Source: Labrys miyagiensis
GTDB lineage: Bacteria; Pseudomonadota; Alphaproteobacteria; Rhizobiales; Labraceae
Assembly: GCF_030160835.1 (NCBI RefSeq)
Contig: NZ_BSPC01000024.1
Coordinates: 124,001-188,000, forward strand
Direction: 5' to 3'
Length of the DNA stretch: 64,000 bases
In this document: piece by piece, positions 1 through 10,100 of the stretch
Layout: the number at the start of each line of letters is the position of its first letter
Position numbering within the stretch: position 1 is the stretch's first letter
Notes under the pieces: model-generated
Seen by the model: only the letters and a program-made list of their open reading frames with translations
Database searches by the model: none
What the model was told of the DNA's origin: nothing
Translations under genes and position numbers: made by a program

Positions 1-585
1 GAGATCCCTGGCATCCGGATCGGGCTTTTCCTCCGGAATGCCGGCGAAGTAGTCGTCCTCCCGCCGGACCTCGTCGCCATAGCGCAAAGTCCAGACCACG
101 ATGCCCTTGCCGCGCGGCACCAGCATCACTGCCCGCTCGCGGCGATAGAGCACGAGGCGGGCGATGCCGGCGACTTTCGAGGCGCGCATCGCCTCGCGGA
201 TCACGGTGAAGGCCTCCTCGCCCACCTTGTCGTCGGGCACGAGGTAATGCGGAGTGTCGTACCAGATCCAGTCGATCGAATCCTCGGGCACGAAGGTCTG
301 GATATCGATGGTGCGGGTGGATTCTAGCGCCACCGCCTCGATCTCCTCGTCTTCCAGCATGACGTAGTCGTCCTCGCCGCGCGGATAGCCCTTGACCTCG
401 TCCTCCTCGGCGACGGGCTTGCCGGTGACGGCGTCGACATAGCGACTCTGCACCCGGTTGCCGGTCTGGCGGTTGAGGGTGTGGAAGCGCAGCTTCTCGG
501 ACTGGGAGGTCGCCGGCGACATCGCCACGGCGCAGGTCACCAGCGAGAGTTTGAGGTAGCCCTTCCAGAAGGTGCGCACGGCCAT
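1..585 (-). CDS. ku: Non-homologous end-joining protein Ku (C-terminus beyond window)
   Basis: The 195 visible codons read as the bacterial Ku core: an N-terminus of the type WKGYLKLSLVTCAVAM followed by a basic EKLRFHTLNRQTGNR segment and the TRTIDIQTFVPEDSIDWIWYD stretch typical of the Ku beta-barrel. Ku forms a homodimeric ring that threads onto broken DNA ends and recruits LigD. The start is the ATG whose complement lies at 583-585; the ribosome site is weak (GAGAG about 8 nt upstream). The gene lies downstream of ligD on the same strand, separated by 171 nt that carry a palindromic repeat, so co-transcription from the ligD promoter is plausible but not shown. The C-terminal tail is cut by the window edge, so the LigD-contact region cannot be judged. 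Confidence 0.95.
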   Translation of the reverse strand, partial: MAVRTFWKGYLKLSLVTCAVAMSPATSQSEKLRFHTLNRQTGNRVQSRYVDAVTGKPVAEEDEVKGYPRGEDDYVMLEDEEIEAVALESTRTIDIQTFVPEDSIDWIWYDTPHYLVPDDKVGEEAFTVIREAMRASKVAGIARLVLYRRERAVMLVPRGKGIVVWTLRYGDEVRREDDYFAGIPEEKPDPDARDL

Positions 586-622
586 GGGGGTGCTCTCAGG
601 TTTCAAACGAAGAGGGGTCCAG

Positions 623-729
623 GCGTCATTCCGGACGATCGAAGGGAGATCCGGAATCCATGAACACTACCCTTGAGCGGCTATGTTCATGGATTCCGGC
701 TCTTCGCTGCGCTACGGCCGGAATGACGC
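623..729. repeat. Palindromic intergenic repeat, copy 1 (gcgtcattccgg family)
   Basis: Outer arms at 623-634 and 718-729 (gcgtcattccgg and its complement) enclose inner arms at 651-666 and 684-699 (ccggaatccatgaaca and its complement). A second copy with the same nested design lies at 63507-63619. It sits between ligD and ku and would fold in a shared transcript. It resembles the long RIME/REP-like palindromes common in rhizobial genomes. Confidence 0.85.
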
Positions 730-756
730 TCCCCGGCGAACGATCTCATCATCCGT

Positions 757-3390
757 CTATCGGCCTCCAATGCTTCCCAGCTTCTTGATCGCATCCGCCA
801 GCGGCTTCTCGCTGTCGGTATATTCTGCCCAGGCCTTCGATTTGGCGATCAGCGCCGGCACCGCGCGCAGTGTGAAGGCCTTGGGGTCGAGGTCGCTGCG
901 CACCTCGTTCCAGGTCAGCGGCATCGAGACGGTGGCGCCGGGACGGGCGCGGGGCGAGAGCGGCGCCACCGCCGTCGCAGTGCGGTCATTGCGCAGGTAA
1001 TCGAGGAAGATATGGCCGCCGCGGATGTCCTTGGCCATCTTGATGACATAGCGCTCCGGCGAGTTCGCGGCCATCTGGGCGCAGACCTCGCGCGCGAAGG
1101 CCTTGGCCTCGTCCCAGCCGAGCGCCTTGCGGGCCGGCTTGGCCAGAGGCGTCACCACATGCAGGCCCTTGCCGCCGGTGGTCTTGCAGAAGCCGACGAG
1201 CCCGAGCGCATCGAGGCGCTCGCGCAGTTCGCGCGCGGCGTCGACCACGGTGGCGAAGGGCACGTCGGGGCCGGGGTCGAAGTCGAAGATCAGCCGCCCC
1301 GGCACCTCCGGCTCACCGGGCCGGCAGTTCCAGGGATGCAGCTCCAGCGCGCCGATCTGGGCGAGCGCGATCAACCCTTCCGCGCGGTCGACCTGGAGAT
1401 AGGCCTTCTTGTCGCCTTCGACCTTCACCAGCTCGAGCAGGTTGGAGGTGCCGGGCATGGCGTGGCGCTGGAAGAAGGTCTCGCCTTCGATGCCGTCGGG
1501 CGCCCGCACGATCGAGCATGGCCGTCCCTTGAGATGCGGCATCATCCAGCCGCCGACCGCCTCGAAATAACGGGCAAGGTCTTCCTTGGTCACGGGCGTG
1601 CCGTCTCCGGCATCCGGCCAGAGCGCCTTGTCGGGATGGGAGATCGCCACGCCGGCGATAACGGGCTTGCTGGTCTTGCTTGCTGGCTTCGACGTCACTG
1701 ATATATCCGCCTCCGCTAGATCCGCCTTTTCCGGTGGCACCGGTTTTTCCGCCTCCACTTCGTCGGCCGGCTTGTCCTCGCGCAGGCCCTTGAAGGCCGC
1801 CTGGCGCACCATGCCGTCGCCGGTCCAGCCGGCGAATTCGATTTCAGCAACCAGCTCGGGTTTTGTCCAGTGCACACCGGGCGCATGGCGAGGCGCGCCG
1901 ACGCCGGTAAAGGGCGAAGCCTTCGTCTCGAGCGGCTTCAGCTTCGGCATCAGGCTGGTTACGGCCTTGGCTCCGTAGCCGCTACCGACGCGCCCGACAT
2001 AGACGAAATGCCTGCCGCTATGGATGCCGACGAGAAGCGAGCGGAACTTGCCGTCGGTCGTCGCCCAGCCGCCCACCACCACCTCATGGCCGGCCCGGCA
2101 TTTCGCCTTGGTCCAGTCGCCATGGCGTCCGGAGTGGTAGGGCGCGTCGAGGCGCTTGGAGACGATGCCCTCCAGCGAGAGCTTGCAGGCCGAGTTCAGG
2201 ATGGCATCGCCCCCCGTCTCGAAATGTTCGACGAAGCGCAGGGCGGGATCGGCGTCGTGATCGGCGAGGAGGGCATGGAGGCGCTCCTTGCGCTCCGCCA
2301 GGGGCAGGGCACGCAGGTCCTCCTGTCCCTCGAACAGGAGGTCAAAGGCGAAGAAGACGAGATCTTCGCTCCGTTCCTCCGACAAGGCCGCCTGCAGGGC
2401 CGCAAAACTGGGTATGCCATGGCTGTCGAGCGCCACCACCTCGCCGTCGATCAGGCAGTCGGGCAGGGGCTCGGTGGCCTTGGCGAGGGCGGCGAAACGC
2501 CTGGTCCAGTCGAGGCCCTTGCGGGTGCGCAGGCTCACGGTGCCGCCGGCCTTGCGCAGCTGGATGCGATAGCCGTCGAACTTGATCTCATGGATCCAGC
2601 CCTCGCCCGAAGGCGGGCGTTCGACCACCTGGCAGAGCTCGGGAGACACGAAATCGGGAATTTGCGAGACTGTCCTCGCCTTTTCGGGCGGCTTGCCCTT
2701 GGCCTTGCGTTTGTCCGCCGCCAGCCCTTGCCTGGAATCCCAGACGGCGTTCGCCGCTCCATCCAGGCCGCGGGTCATGAAGGGCGTCGGAGCGCGGCCC
2801 GTGCCGGCGGCGATAGCGGACATGGAGCGGCCGGAGGCCACGGACTTGTCCTTCTTGAGGATAGCCTCGCCTTTTCCGGCGACGGCGGCCTCGTCGTGAT
2901 GCTTGATCAGCAGCCAGTTGGTGCGCGTGCGGTCACCTTCGCGGTCATGCTTCATGCGCACCAGCACCCAGCTGCCCTGCAATTTCTCGCCGTGCAGGGT
3001 GAATTTGAGGTCGCCCCCGGCCAGGGCCTCTTCCGGCGATTTGCGTCCCTCCGGCGTCCAGGTGCCGCGGTCCCACAGCAGCACCGTGCCGCCGCCATAC
3101 TGGCCCTTGGGAATGGTGCCTTCGAAATCACCATAGTCGAGCGGGTGGTCCTCGACCTCCACGGCAAGGCGCTTGTCGGCAGGATCGAGCGAAGGTCCCC
3201 TGGTCACCGCCCAGGATTTGAAGACGCCGCCAAGCTCCAGGCGGAGATCATAATGCAGCCTCGTGGCGTCGTGCTTCTGGATGACGAAGCGCAACTGGTT
3301 GGAGGCGGCGACAGCGGAATCGCCCGCAGGTTCCCGTGTCACGGAGAAATCGCGCTTGGAATGGTAAGGGCGCAGATCGTGCATCGCCAT
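757..3390 (-). CDS. ligD: Multifunctional DNA ligase D (phosphoesterase-ligase-polymerase)
   Basis: This 877-residue protein has all three LigD modules. A 3'-phosphoesterase domain spans residues ~30-165 ([13 protein letters not shown] motif). The ATP-dependent ligase spans ~245-530, with the adenylated lysine in EIKFDGYR at about Lys270. A primase-like polymerase runs from ~580 to the end ([10 protein letters not shown] start; FDFDPGPD metal-binding motif). The order PE-LIG-POL is a usual rhizobial one. It processes, fills and seals DNA ends held by Ku. I chose the ATG at 3390 rather than an upstream GTG/ATG-type extension because GGGAGG lies 9 nt upstream and because a perfect stress-sigma promoter at 3416-3440 would start the RNA downstream of any longer start. 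ku follows on the same strand. Confidence 0.96.
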   Translation of the reverse strand: MAMHDLRPYHSKRDFSVTREPAGDSAVAASNQLRFVIQKHDATRLHYDLRLELGGVFKSWAVTRGPSLDPADKRLAVEVEDHPLDYGDFEGTIPKGQYGGGTVLLWDRGTWTPEGRKSPEEALAGGDLKFTLHGEKLQGSWVLVRMKHDREGDRTRTNWLLIKHHDEAAVAGKGEAILKKDKSVASGRSMSAIAAGTGRAPTPFMTRGLDGAANAVWDSRQGLAADKRKAKGKPPEKARTVSQIPDFVSPELCQVVERPPSGEGWIHEIKFDGYRIQLRKAGGTVSLRTRKGLDWTRRFAALAKATEPLPDCLIDGEVVALDSHGIPSFAALQAALSEERSEDLVFFAFDLLFEGQEDLRALPLAERKERLHALLADHDADPALRFVEHFETGGDAILNSACKLSLEGIVSKRLDAPYHSGRHGDWTKAKCRAGHEVVVGGWATTDGKFRSLLVGIHSGRHFVYVGRVGSGYGAKAVTSLMPKLKPLETKASPFTGVGAPRHAPGVHWTKPELVAEIEFAGWTGDGMVRQAAFKGLREDKPADEVEAEKPVPPEKADLAEADISVTSKPASKTSKPVIAGVAISHPDKALWPDAGDGTPVTKEDLARYFEAVGGWMMPHLKGRPCSIVRAPDGIEGETFFQRHAMPGTSNLLELVKVEGDKKAYLQVDRAEGLIALAQIGALELHPWNCRPGEPEVPGRLIFDFDPGPDVPFATVVDAARELRERLDALGLVGFCKTTGGKGLHVVTPLAKPARKALGWDEAKAFAREVCAQMAANSPERYVIKMAKDIRGGHIFLDYLRNDRTATAVAPLSPRARPGATVSMPLTWNEVRSDLDPKAFTLRAVPALIAKSKAWAEYTDSEKPLADAIKKLGSIGGR

Positions 3391-3415
3391 GGGCTGGTAC
3401 CTCCCGAGAGGGGAT

Positions 3416-3440
3416 AACGTAGGAGGGAAGCGGGTGTTCC
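3416..3440 (-). promoter_or_regulatory. sigmaEcfG-type promoter for ligD(-ku)
   Basis: On the minus strand this reads GGAAC, 16 nt, CGTTAT, a perfect match to the alphaproteobacterial EcfG consensus. Its -10 end lies 25 nt upstream of the ligD ATG, leaving a short leader containing the ribosome site. It implies end-joining repair belongs to the general stress regulon. Confidence 0.8.
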
Positions 3441-3648
3441 GGCCGTGAGCTGGTTGGATGTGGGTCGAAGGTCGGGGGGCCTGACCCACCATAACCGAGC
3501 CGGCCTGCTCCGTGAGGTCACAGGGTCTTTGGTGCCGAAGAAGCGAGGCAGCGCTTCATCTCCGTCGAGCAAGAAACGCCGGGCTCAGGGATTGGTCCTG
3601 GGTCTGCAAAGGGGGATTTTGCGGCCTATGCAGCGACAGCCAATACCT

Positions 3649-3752
3649 TAGAGCAAAGCGCGTTTGGGTAGAAACGCAGCTTTACTCTAACTCTTTGTTT
3701 TCCGACGCGTCTTTGCGTTTTGCCGATTCCGTCAAAACACAAAACGCTCTAG
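3649..3752 (+). repeat. Two-hairpin dispersed repeat, copy 1
   Basis: Starts tagagcaaagcgcg and ends caaaacgctctag. It shares with copies at 42210-42300, 47609-47707 (inverted) and 51656-51759 a first hairpin built on agagcaaagcgc / its complement, a conserved cgacgcgtctttgcg centre and a second hairpin near the end. This copy has diverged in the first right arm. Confidence 0.8.
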
Positions 3753-4138
3753 CCGAGGACGTAATGGTAAGTCCGTCATTCAGGATTTACCTTAGGTTCT
3801 CTAAGATCTCATCGATACATACAGGTATTGAAGTACCTGTATCGTAATCTGCTTTTGGCGCTCAAGAAAAGTGCCACGTATAAAAGCAGAGTATTGATTG
3901 TTGTGTGGCCACATCGAAATTCTTCTGGATATTGTAACTCGTGTTAATTGCCATTGATCATCTTTACTATTGATGATAGCGTATAGGTAGCAAGGCATTC
4001 AAGCAGCCTCTTACCTGGATTGCGCCATCGGAACCTGTTGCCAGGCGCGAGCCCCGCGTCTGGTCATCGCGAATAATTCACCAGGACCTCCAGTCTTGGC
4101 GAGGAGTGCTGTTCTTGTTGATGGGCGAGGGACGCGAC
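3753..4138. other. AT-rich intergenic leader with palindromes
   Basis: About 385 nt without a convincing gene. Bases 3760-3990 are clearly richer in A and T than the surroundings. They contain a perfect 7-bp inverted repeat acaggta...tacctgt (3821-3827 / 3834-3840, 6-nt loop) and a perfect 10-bp palindrome tgtggccaca (3904-3913). These may be operator sites for the downstream cytochrome/oxidoreductase unit or the edge of acquired DNA. No promoter consensus was convincing. Confidence 0.5.
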
Positions 4139-7100
4139 ATGCCCCCCTTGAGAATTGCTGGGACGGTTTTATTCCTGTTCTTCTGGCTGGCCGCGACGCT
4201 ACCCGCCGCGATGGCGGAGCCAGTCGATTTTCCTTCGGCCTCGATTCAGCCGCTGTCGCGGGCGAGTCCGGGCATACGACCCGACGCAGTCGACCCCAAT
4301 GCGCCGCTCGACGAAGCCCAGGGCGGAATGACCGAAGCCGGTACGCCAGTCGGCAAGCGGGGAGAGGGTTGTTTCCCGGCCGAACAGCGTAACGTCTTTG
4401 AAAATGTCGACATGATCGCCGGCCCCAATGGCGTGCCGCAGCCCTTCAGCTACGTCGAGCATGGCGCGATCTCTGAGGAAGCCCACAATGCGATACGCGG
4501 CAAGAACACCTGGATGCTGTGGGGCGAAGGCAACGAGGCTTTCTGGGATTGGGTCGCGCAGCACGGCTATGGGGTGGACGATTTTCTCATCCTCGTCGAT
4601 TCCCGGCGGCGCGACCGGCGTTTCGCGGAGAAGGGCCTGATCAACCAGCCTGGCATGAAGGCCCAGTACGACCCCGGCAAGACCATCCTCGGCCTTTACA
4701 TCGACCAGGTCGACGACAATCAAGTTCTCTTCGGCCAGCCGGCCATAACCTCTCTGCCGCAAAACGGCTCGTCAGAGGGCTGTGCCCCCTTCAAACCCGG
4801 TGACGCGGAACTCTACAAGCGCGTGGTCAGTCAATTACCAAGGGACGGGCTGAATCCAATCGTCTACGGCTATCTAAGCGGGGTTCTCGGCTTGCGGCTG
4901 ATGCCAAATCCCAATTTCTTCGGCGATACGAAGGATGCGGAGGCCGCACGCAATTACTGGAACGAACGGGTCGAGAAAACGGGAGGCGCCTATTATGGCG
5001 ATCCCAAGATCAATGCCGATCCGAAGCTGGTGCGGCCCTTCCGTGTCAGCATGTCCTGTGCCTTCTGCCATGTTTCGCCGCATCCGCTCAATCCGCCCGC
5101 CGATCCCGAGAAGCCAGGTTGGGAGAACCTTTCCAGCACGATCGGGAACCAGTATTGGCGGGCGAACGCCACTTTCGGCAATCTCACCCGGCCAGACAGT
5201 CTTCTCCATCAATATCTGGCAAGCCAGCAACCCGGTACCGTCGACCCCTCGATGGTCAGCACGGATCATATCGACAACCCCAATTCGATCATCGCCATCT
5301 TCGATGTCCCCGCACGCTTGAAACGAGCCGACGAGAACAAGCCGGAATGGCAGGGGCCCGCCAATCTTCTGATCCCCAATCGGGGGGTCGACGGTCTCGA
5401 CGCCAATCCGCGCCACGTGCCGCGCGCTATCGTGGACGGCGCCGACAGTGTCGGCCTGTTCGGCTCGCTGTCGCGGGTCTACCTCAATATCGGCGCCTAT
5501 TCGGAAGAGTGGAGAAGGGTCCAGAACACCCTCATCGGTTTCCGTCCGCAGAGCCCGTTCTCGATTGCCTCCGCGCTGAAGGACTCCGTCTATTGGCGCA
5601 CTGGCGACAAATACCGGATCCCCTACCTCGTTTCCTTCTTCACTTTTCGAAACGCTGAGACCGGCGCCACCGTCACCCAGCCGATGCATCTTGCGGACAC
5701 CAGGGAAGGCAAGCCGATCATCGATGCGGAGCACGACAAGGCAACGCGTGGCCGCGACGTGTTCCTGGCGAACTGCGCGATCTGCCACTCCAGCAAGCAA
5801 CCCGACAATTTCAGGCTGAAATTCGCCCCAAACTGGCAGCAGGGGCAGCCGACCGACAGAGTCTCACCCCCCACCCTGACGCTGCCAATGGATTTTGCCG
5901 ACTGGGAAGGGTTCGTTCGCAGCCAGCCCTACGTGGATTATGTCGATCAGATCAAGAAAAAGGCCGATCTATCAACGGCATCAGGCGCCTCCTTCTTCAA
6001 GGACAACTTCCTGTCGACGGACATAAGGGTGCCGGTGACCCTCGTAGGCACCAACAGCGCCCGGGCCGTCTCCACCAACGGCATGCGTGGCCAGGTGTGG
6101 GACAATTTCTCGTCCGAGACCTACAAACACCTTCCCGCGGTCGGCGAGATACGCTTTTACAACCCGTTCTCCGGCAAGCCCGTGGACAGTTGGGGGAACA
6201 ATGATTCCTACACCCCGCCAGGCGGAGGTCCGGGATATTACCGACCGCCCTCACTGATCAGCCTGTGGGCGACCGGGCCTTATTTGCACGACAATTCGCT
6301 CGGCCGCTTCACGGGCGATCCGTCCATCAATGGGCGGCTCCAGGCCTTCGACGACGGTATCGACAAGCTGCTTTGGAACAGCAGGCGCAGCAACGGCGAG
6401 TATCCGCATGCGGGAGACCTGCGGGCCGACAAGGAGCTGACCGGAGGTGACCCGGGCTTCATCTACCGGACAACGCAGACGAGCTGGATCGCCTTTCCTG
6501 CGCGGTTCATCCGGCCGCTCTTCGAGGGCATCATCGGCTCGTGCTGGGTCTCCTTCCTGTCCTGGTATCTGTGGGTCGGTCTTGGGCTGGCTCTGATCTT
6601 GCTGCTTTTCGTAGCGCGGGGCCGCCATGGGGGATTCCTGCTGGCGCTATCAGCCTTTGCCAGCGGCGCGTTCCTCTATCTGTCGGGGATCGGCGCGATC
6701 TACCACGCATTGTGGCTTATTCCGATCGTGGCAGCCCTGGGCGCCCTTCTCCTGTGGACCTTCCTGCAGGGAGTTTGGCCAGGCCGGATCGTCGTTTTCG
6801 CCTTCCTCGTGCTGACCGCCGTGGCCGGTTGGCACGTGCATTACTTCATTGAGGGAGAAGAGGGCGATCTCAGGGTCGGCCCCATCCCGAAAGGCACGCC
6901 CATCAGCCTGCTGATGAACGTCAATCCTGCGGCATCGACGGGAGACCTTGCCGAGGCGGCGTTCGGGATAACGCGGGGCATATTACGCATCAACAAAAAA
7001 GGCCTGACCGACGACAGGGCGTGGTGGGCATTCAGCAAGGAAGCGGCGATTCCGCTGATGCGCGCGAGCAAGTGCCCCGATTTCGTGCTCGATCGCGGCC

Positions 7101-7168
7101 ATTGGTTCGCCGAGTCCCTGACCGACGACGACAAGAAAGATCTCAAGGCCTTTCTGAAGACTCTTTGA
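4139..7168 (+). CDS. Membrane-anchored diheme cytochrome c, RoxA/MauG-like C-terminus
   Basis: A 1009-residue exported protein. The signal peptide covers residues 1-~25 (PPLRIAGTVLFLFFWLAATL, Ala-rich cleavage region). Two c-type heme sites are visible, CAFCH at 307-311 and CAICH at 546-550. About four membrane segments fall between residues ~800 and 905. A periplasmic tail ends DRGHWFAESLTDDDKKD then a terminal LKAFLKTL, a closing motif shared with diheme peroxidase/RoxA-like cytochromes. The ATG at 4139 has GAGGGA 6 nt upstream; longer GTG/ATG starts at 4106 and 4121 would disturb the signal peptide. The next gene, a flavin oxidoreductase, begins 24 nt later, so the cytochrome is the probable electron acceptor. 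The substrate is unknown, and the membrane block attached to such a large cytochrome is unusual. Confidence 0.8.
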   Translation: MPPLRIAGTVLFLFFWLAATLPAAMAEPVDFPSASIQPLSRASPGIRPDAVDPNAPLDEAQGGMTEAGTPVGKRGEGCFPAEQRNVFENVDMIAGPNGVPQPFSYVEHGAISEEAHNAIRGKNTWMLWGEGNEAFWDWVAQHGYGVDDFLILVDSRRRDRRFAEKGLINQPGMKAQYDPGKTILGLYIDQVDDNQVLFGQPAITSLPQNGSSEGCAPFKPGDAELYKRVVSQLPRDGLNPIVYGYLSGVLGLRLMPNPNFFGDTKDAEAARNYWNERVEKTGGAYYGDPKINADPKLVRPFRVSMSCAFCHVSPHPLNPPADPEKPGWENLSSTIGNQYWRANATFGNLTRPDSLLHQYLASQQPGTVDPSMVSTDHIDNPNSIIAIFDVPARLKRADENKPEWQGPANLLIPNRGVDGLDANPRHVPRAIVDGADSVGLFGSLSRVYLNIGAYSEEWRRVQNTLIGFRPQSPFSIASALKDSVYWRTGDKYRIPYLVSFFTFRNAETGATVTQPMHLADTREGKPIIDAEHDKATRGRDVFLANCAICHSSKQPDNFRLKFAPNWQQGQPTDRVSPPTLTLPMDFADWEGFVRSQPYVDYVDQIKKKADLSTASGASFFKDNFLSTDIRVPVTLVGTNSARAVSTNGMRGQVWDNFSSETYKHLPAVGEIRFYNPFSGKPVDSWGNNDSYTPPGGGPGYYRPPSLISLWATGPYLHDNSLGRFTGDPSINGRLQAFDDGIDKLLWNSRRSNGEYPHAGDLRADKELTGGDPGFIYRTTQTSWIAFPARFIRPLFEGIIGSCWVSFLSWYLWVGLGLALILLLFVARGRHGGFLLALSAFASGAFLYLSGIGAIYHALWLIPIVAALGALLLWTFLQGVWPGRIVVFAFLVLTAVAGWHVHYFIEGEEGDLRVGPIPKGTPISLLMNVNPAASTGDLAEAAFGITRGILRINKKGLTDDRAWWAFSKEAAIPLMRASKCPDFVLDRGHWFAESLTDDDKKDLKAFLKTL

Positions 7169-7191
7169 ACCGGGGCAGGTAGGGGCGGGGA

Positions 7192-10100
7192 ATGAGGCAA
7201 GCGGAACAAGTGGCGCAGAGCCTGCAGCAGGCGCAGAACCCGGATACGACGCCCTTCGACTATATCGTCGTCGGGTCCGGCGCCGGCGGTGGCCCGCTGG
7301 CGGCGCGGCTGGCGCTCGGCGGCCAGCGCGTGCTGGTCATCGAGGCGGGCGTCGATCCGATCAGCGATAACGAGCACTCGGAAGCTCACAGGGTCCCTAT
7401 CTACAATGCCGCCGCAACAGAAGATCCAGTGACCAGTTGGGCTTTCTCCGTCCGCCAATACGAGGATGATGAGAGGCAGAAGCGAAGCACCAAATATTGT
7501 TTGCGGGACGATCCGGCACAAAGTGGGGGGAAGGGCGGTATCTTCTATCCGCGTGCCGCGGCCTTGGGCGGCTGCACATGTCATCACGCCATGGTCTTCG
7601 TTCGTCCGAACGACTCGGACTGGGACAGCCTCGCGGATCTGACGGGTGATGATTCCTGGCGCTCCGAGACGATGCAAGGCTATTTCCCACGCCTTGAGCG
7701 CTGCCTCTACTACCAGGTCTACAAGGGATTTTTTGGGCGCCTGCTCGGCGGGATCCTGTGGCTGGTCCAGTGGCTTGCGACCTTGATCGCTCCGCGCTTT
7801 CAGCTTGATCCGAACGGCCATGGCTCCAGGGGATGGCAGCCGACGAGTTTTATCGATCCGCTGGTGATCGTCGGCATCGCGCGGCGCGATTTCATCCTGC
7901 TCAGGCTGCTTTGGGATGTGCTGTGGGCATCATTGAAGAGCAAGGTCGAGCGCCGGATTCTGTGGCGTGCGCTTGTCCGCTGGCAGATCGTGCAGTTTTT
8001 GGATCCGAATGTCCGGGCCAACTATGCCCGCTTCCTGGAATACCGCGCCCGCCTGTGCCTGATCCCAATCGGCACGGATGGCAGCGAGCGTTCCGGCCTG
8101 CGCGAATGGCTTCTCAAGGTCAGAGGCATGCATCCCGACCGCTTGGTGCTTCTGACCGGCGCACATGCGACACGCCTCGTCTTTGATCGGGACAAGGATC
8201 GGGCCTCGCCAAGGGCCATTGGCGTCGAGGTCCTACGTGGCGCGCATCTCTACAGGGCAAGTCCCAAGAGCGGTTCGGCAATCTCACAGGGCACCGAGCA
8301 ATACTTCGCCCGGCGCGAGGTGATCGTGAGCGGTGGCGCCTTCAACTCGCCACAACTGCTCATGCTGAGCGGAATCGGAGATGTCGGGCAACTGCAGAGC
8401 CTGGGTATCCGCAGCCTTCGGAACGCGAGGGGCCACAAGATAGCGGCCCCGATCAATCTGCCTGGCGTCGGCCGCAATCTCCAGGATCGCTACGAGGTCA
8501 GCGTCATCACCAAGATGCACAAGGAGTTCGCCACTCTGAAGGGCGCCACCTTCATTCCGGGAGACAAGAATGACCCGCACCGTGCGCAGTGGCTGAGGGA
8601 CAGAACCGGCCTCTACACCATCAATGGTTCCGCCCTGGCATTGCTGGTGTCGTCCAGCCGCAACCAGAACCTGCCGAATCCCGATCACCTTGTTCTCGGC
8701 GTGCCGGCTGCCTTTCGCGGCTATTATCATGGCTGGTCCCAGCAATTGCTGAAGCGCACCATTGGAGCTGGCGAGGATGAGCGCAAATTCTGGAGCTGGG
8801 TCGTTCTCAAGGCCTATACGGACAACAATCTCGGCACGGTGACCCTCAGGACAGCCAACGCGCTGGATGTGCCTGAAATCAACTTCCACTCCTTCTCTGA
8901 ATCGCCCGAGAAAGGGATCAACGATCGCGAGGCGATCGCCGATGTGATCAAACGGCTGCGCGAGATCAATGGCGAGATCAAGGGTATTGCGGAAGAGATC
9001 CAACCCGGCCCCAAGAAGGGGAATGACTCCCGCGCCCTGCGCGAATGGATCGAAGACGAGGCGTGGGGCCATCATGCCTGCGGCACCTGCAAGATTGGCG
9101 CAGACCGCTGGCAAGAGGACGTCGCAAACCTCACGGACAATAGAGCGGTCGTCGACAGCGCGTTCCGTGTCCACGGCGTCCGCGGCCTGAGGGTGGTCGA
9201 CGCGTCGGTGTTTCCGCGGATTCCCGGCTATTTCATCGTGGTGCCGACTTTCATGATAGCGGAGAAGGCAGCAGACGTGATCCTCGCAGACTCGAAGGCC
9301 TATCCCAGCAAGGTCGAGTGCCGCGAAAGCGCAGCCATCCAGGCCCGTCGCGAAGTGGTCAAACCAAGCCCGAACCCACCGACGGAGCCTGCAACCACAT
9401 TGCCCGAGGACTGTATCGGCCTGGCGCTGTCGGGCGGCGGCATCCGCAGCGCGACCTATTCGCTCGGCGTTCTGCAGGGCCTGGCCGCCACCGGAATGCT
9501 GCGGCGGATCGATTTCATGTCCACGGTATCGGGCGGCGGCTTTGCCGGTGCCTTCCTCGGACGGTTGTTCACCCGCCTGAAATGCTATGGCGGCGACAAG
9601 TTCGCGAAGGTCGAGGCGATCCTCAAGGATGTGAATGCGCCGGAGATCTGGTGGCTGCGTCGCCATGCCGATTATCTGGCTGGCGCCGGATTGTCCGACC
9701 TTGAAACGAGCTTGGCCGTGCTGATCCGCAATCTCGTTTCGGTCTTCTTCTGTATCGGCCTGCTGTTCTTCGGTGTGCTCGGCGGCCTGCGGCTGATCGC
9801 GGACTGCGCCTTGCCCGCGGTTCCCGGGAGCTGGACGATCTGGGGTGTCCCGCTCTCGCCGTGGTGGTGGATACCGGCGGCGGTGCTGGCGCTGGGCGTG
9901 CTGCCCTTGTGCATCGGTTATTGGCTGACCCCCTCGGGACGGCGAAGATCGCAATATGCGCCTCTGGGCCTGCTGGCCTGGAGCGCCCTGTTGATCGCGG
10001 CGATCACGGCCGTGAGCGTTGCGGGTCTCGGCTGGTGGGGGCTGCTGGTCATCGGCATCCTCGTGCTGGCCTGGTTGTGGCAGGAGGCGGTCCGCTGGGG

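Noticed and set aside
603-634. Possible EcfG promoter for ku itself
   Set aside because: Best fit is GGAAT with an 18-nt spacer to CGTT, outside the consensus.
3801-3998. 65-codon minus-strand frame in the AT-rich leader
   Set aside because: No ribosome site and no recognisable pattern; could be a relic but not supportable as a gene.
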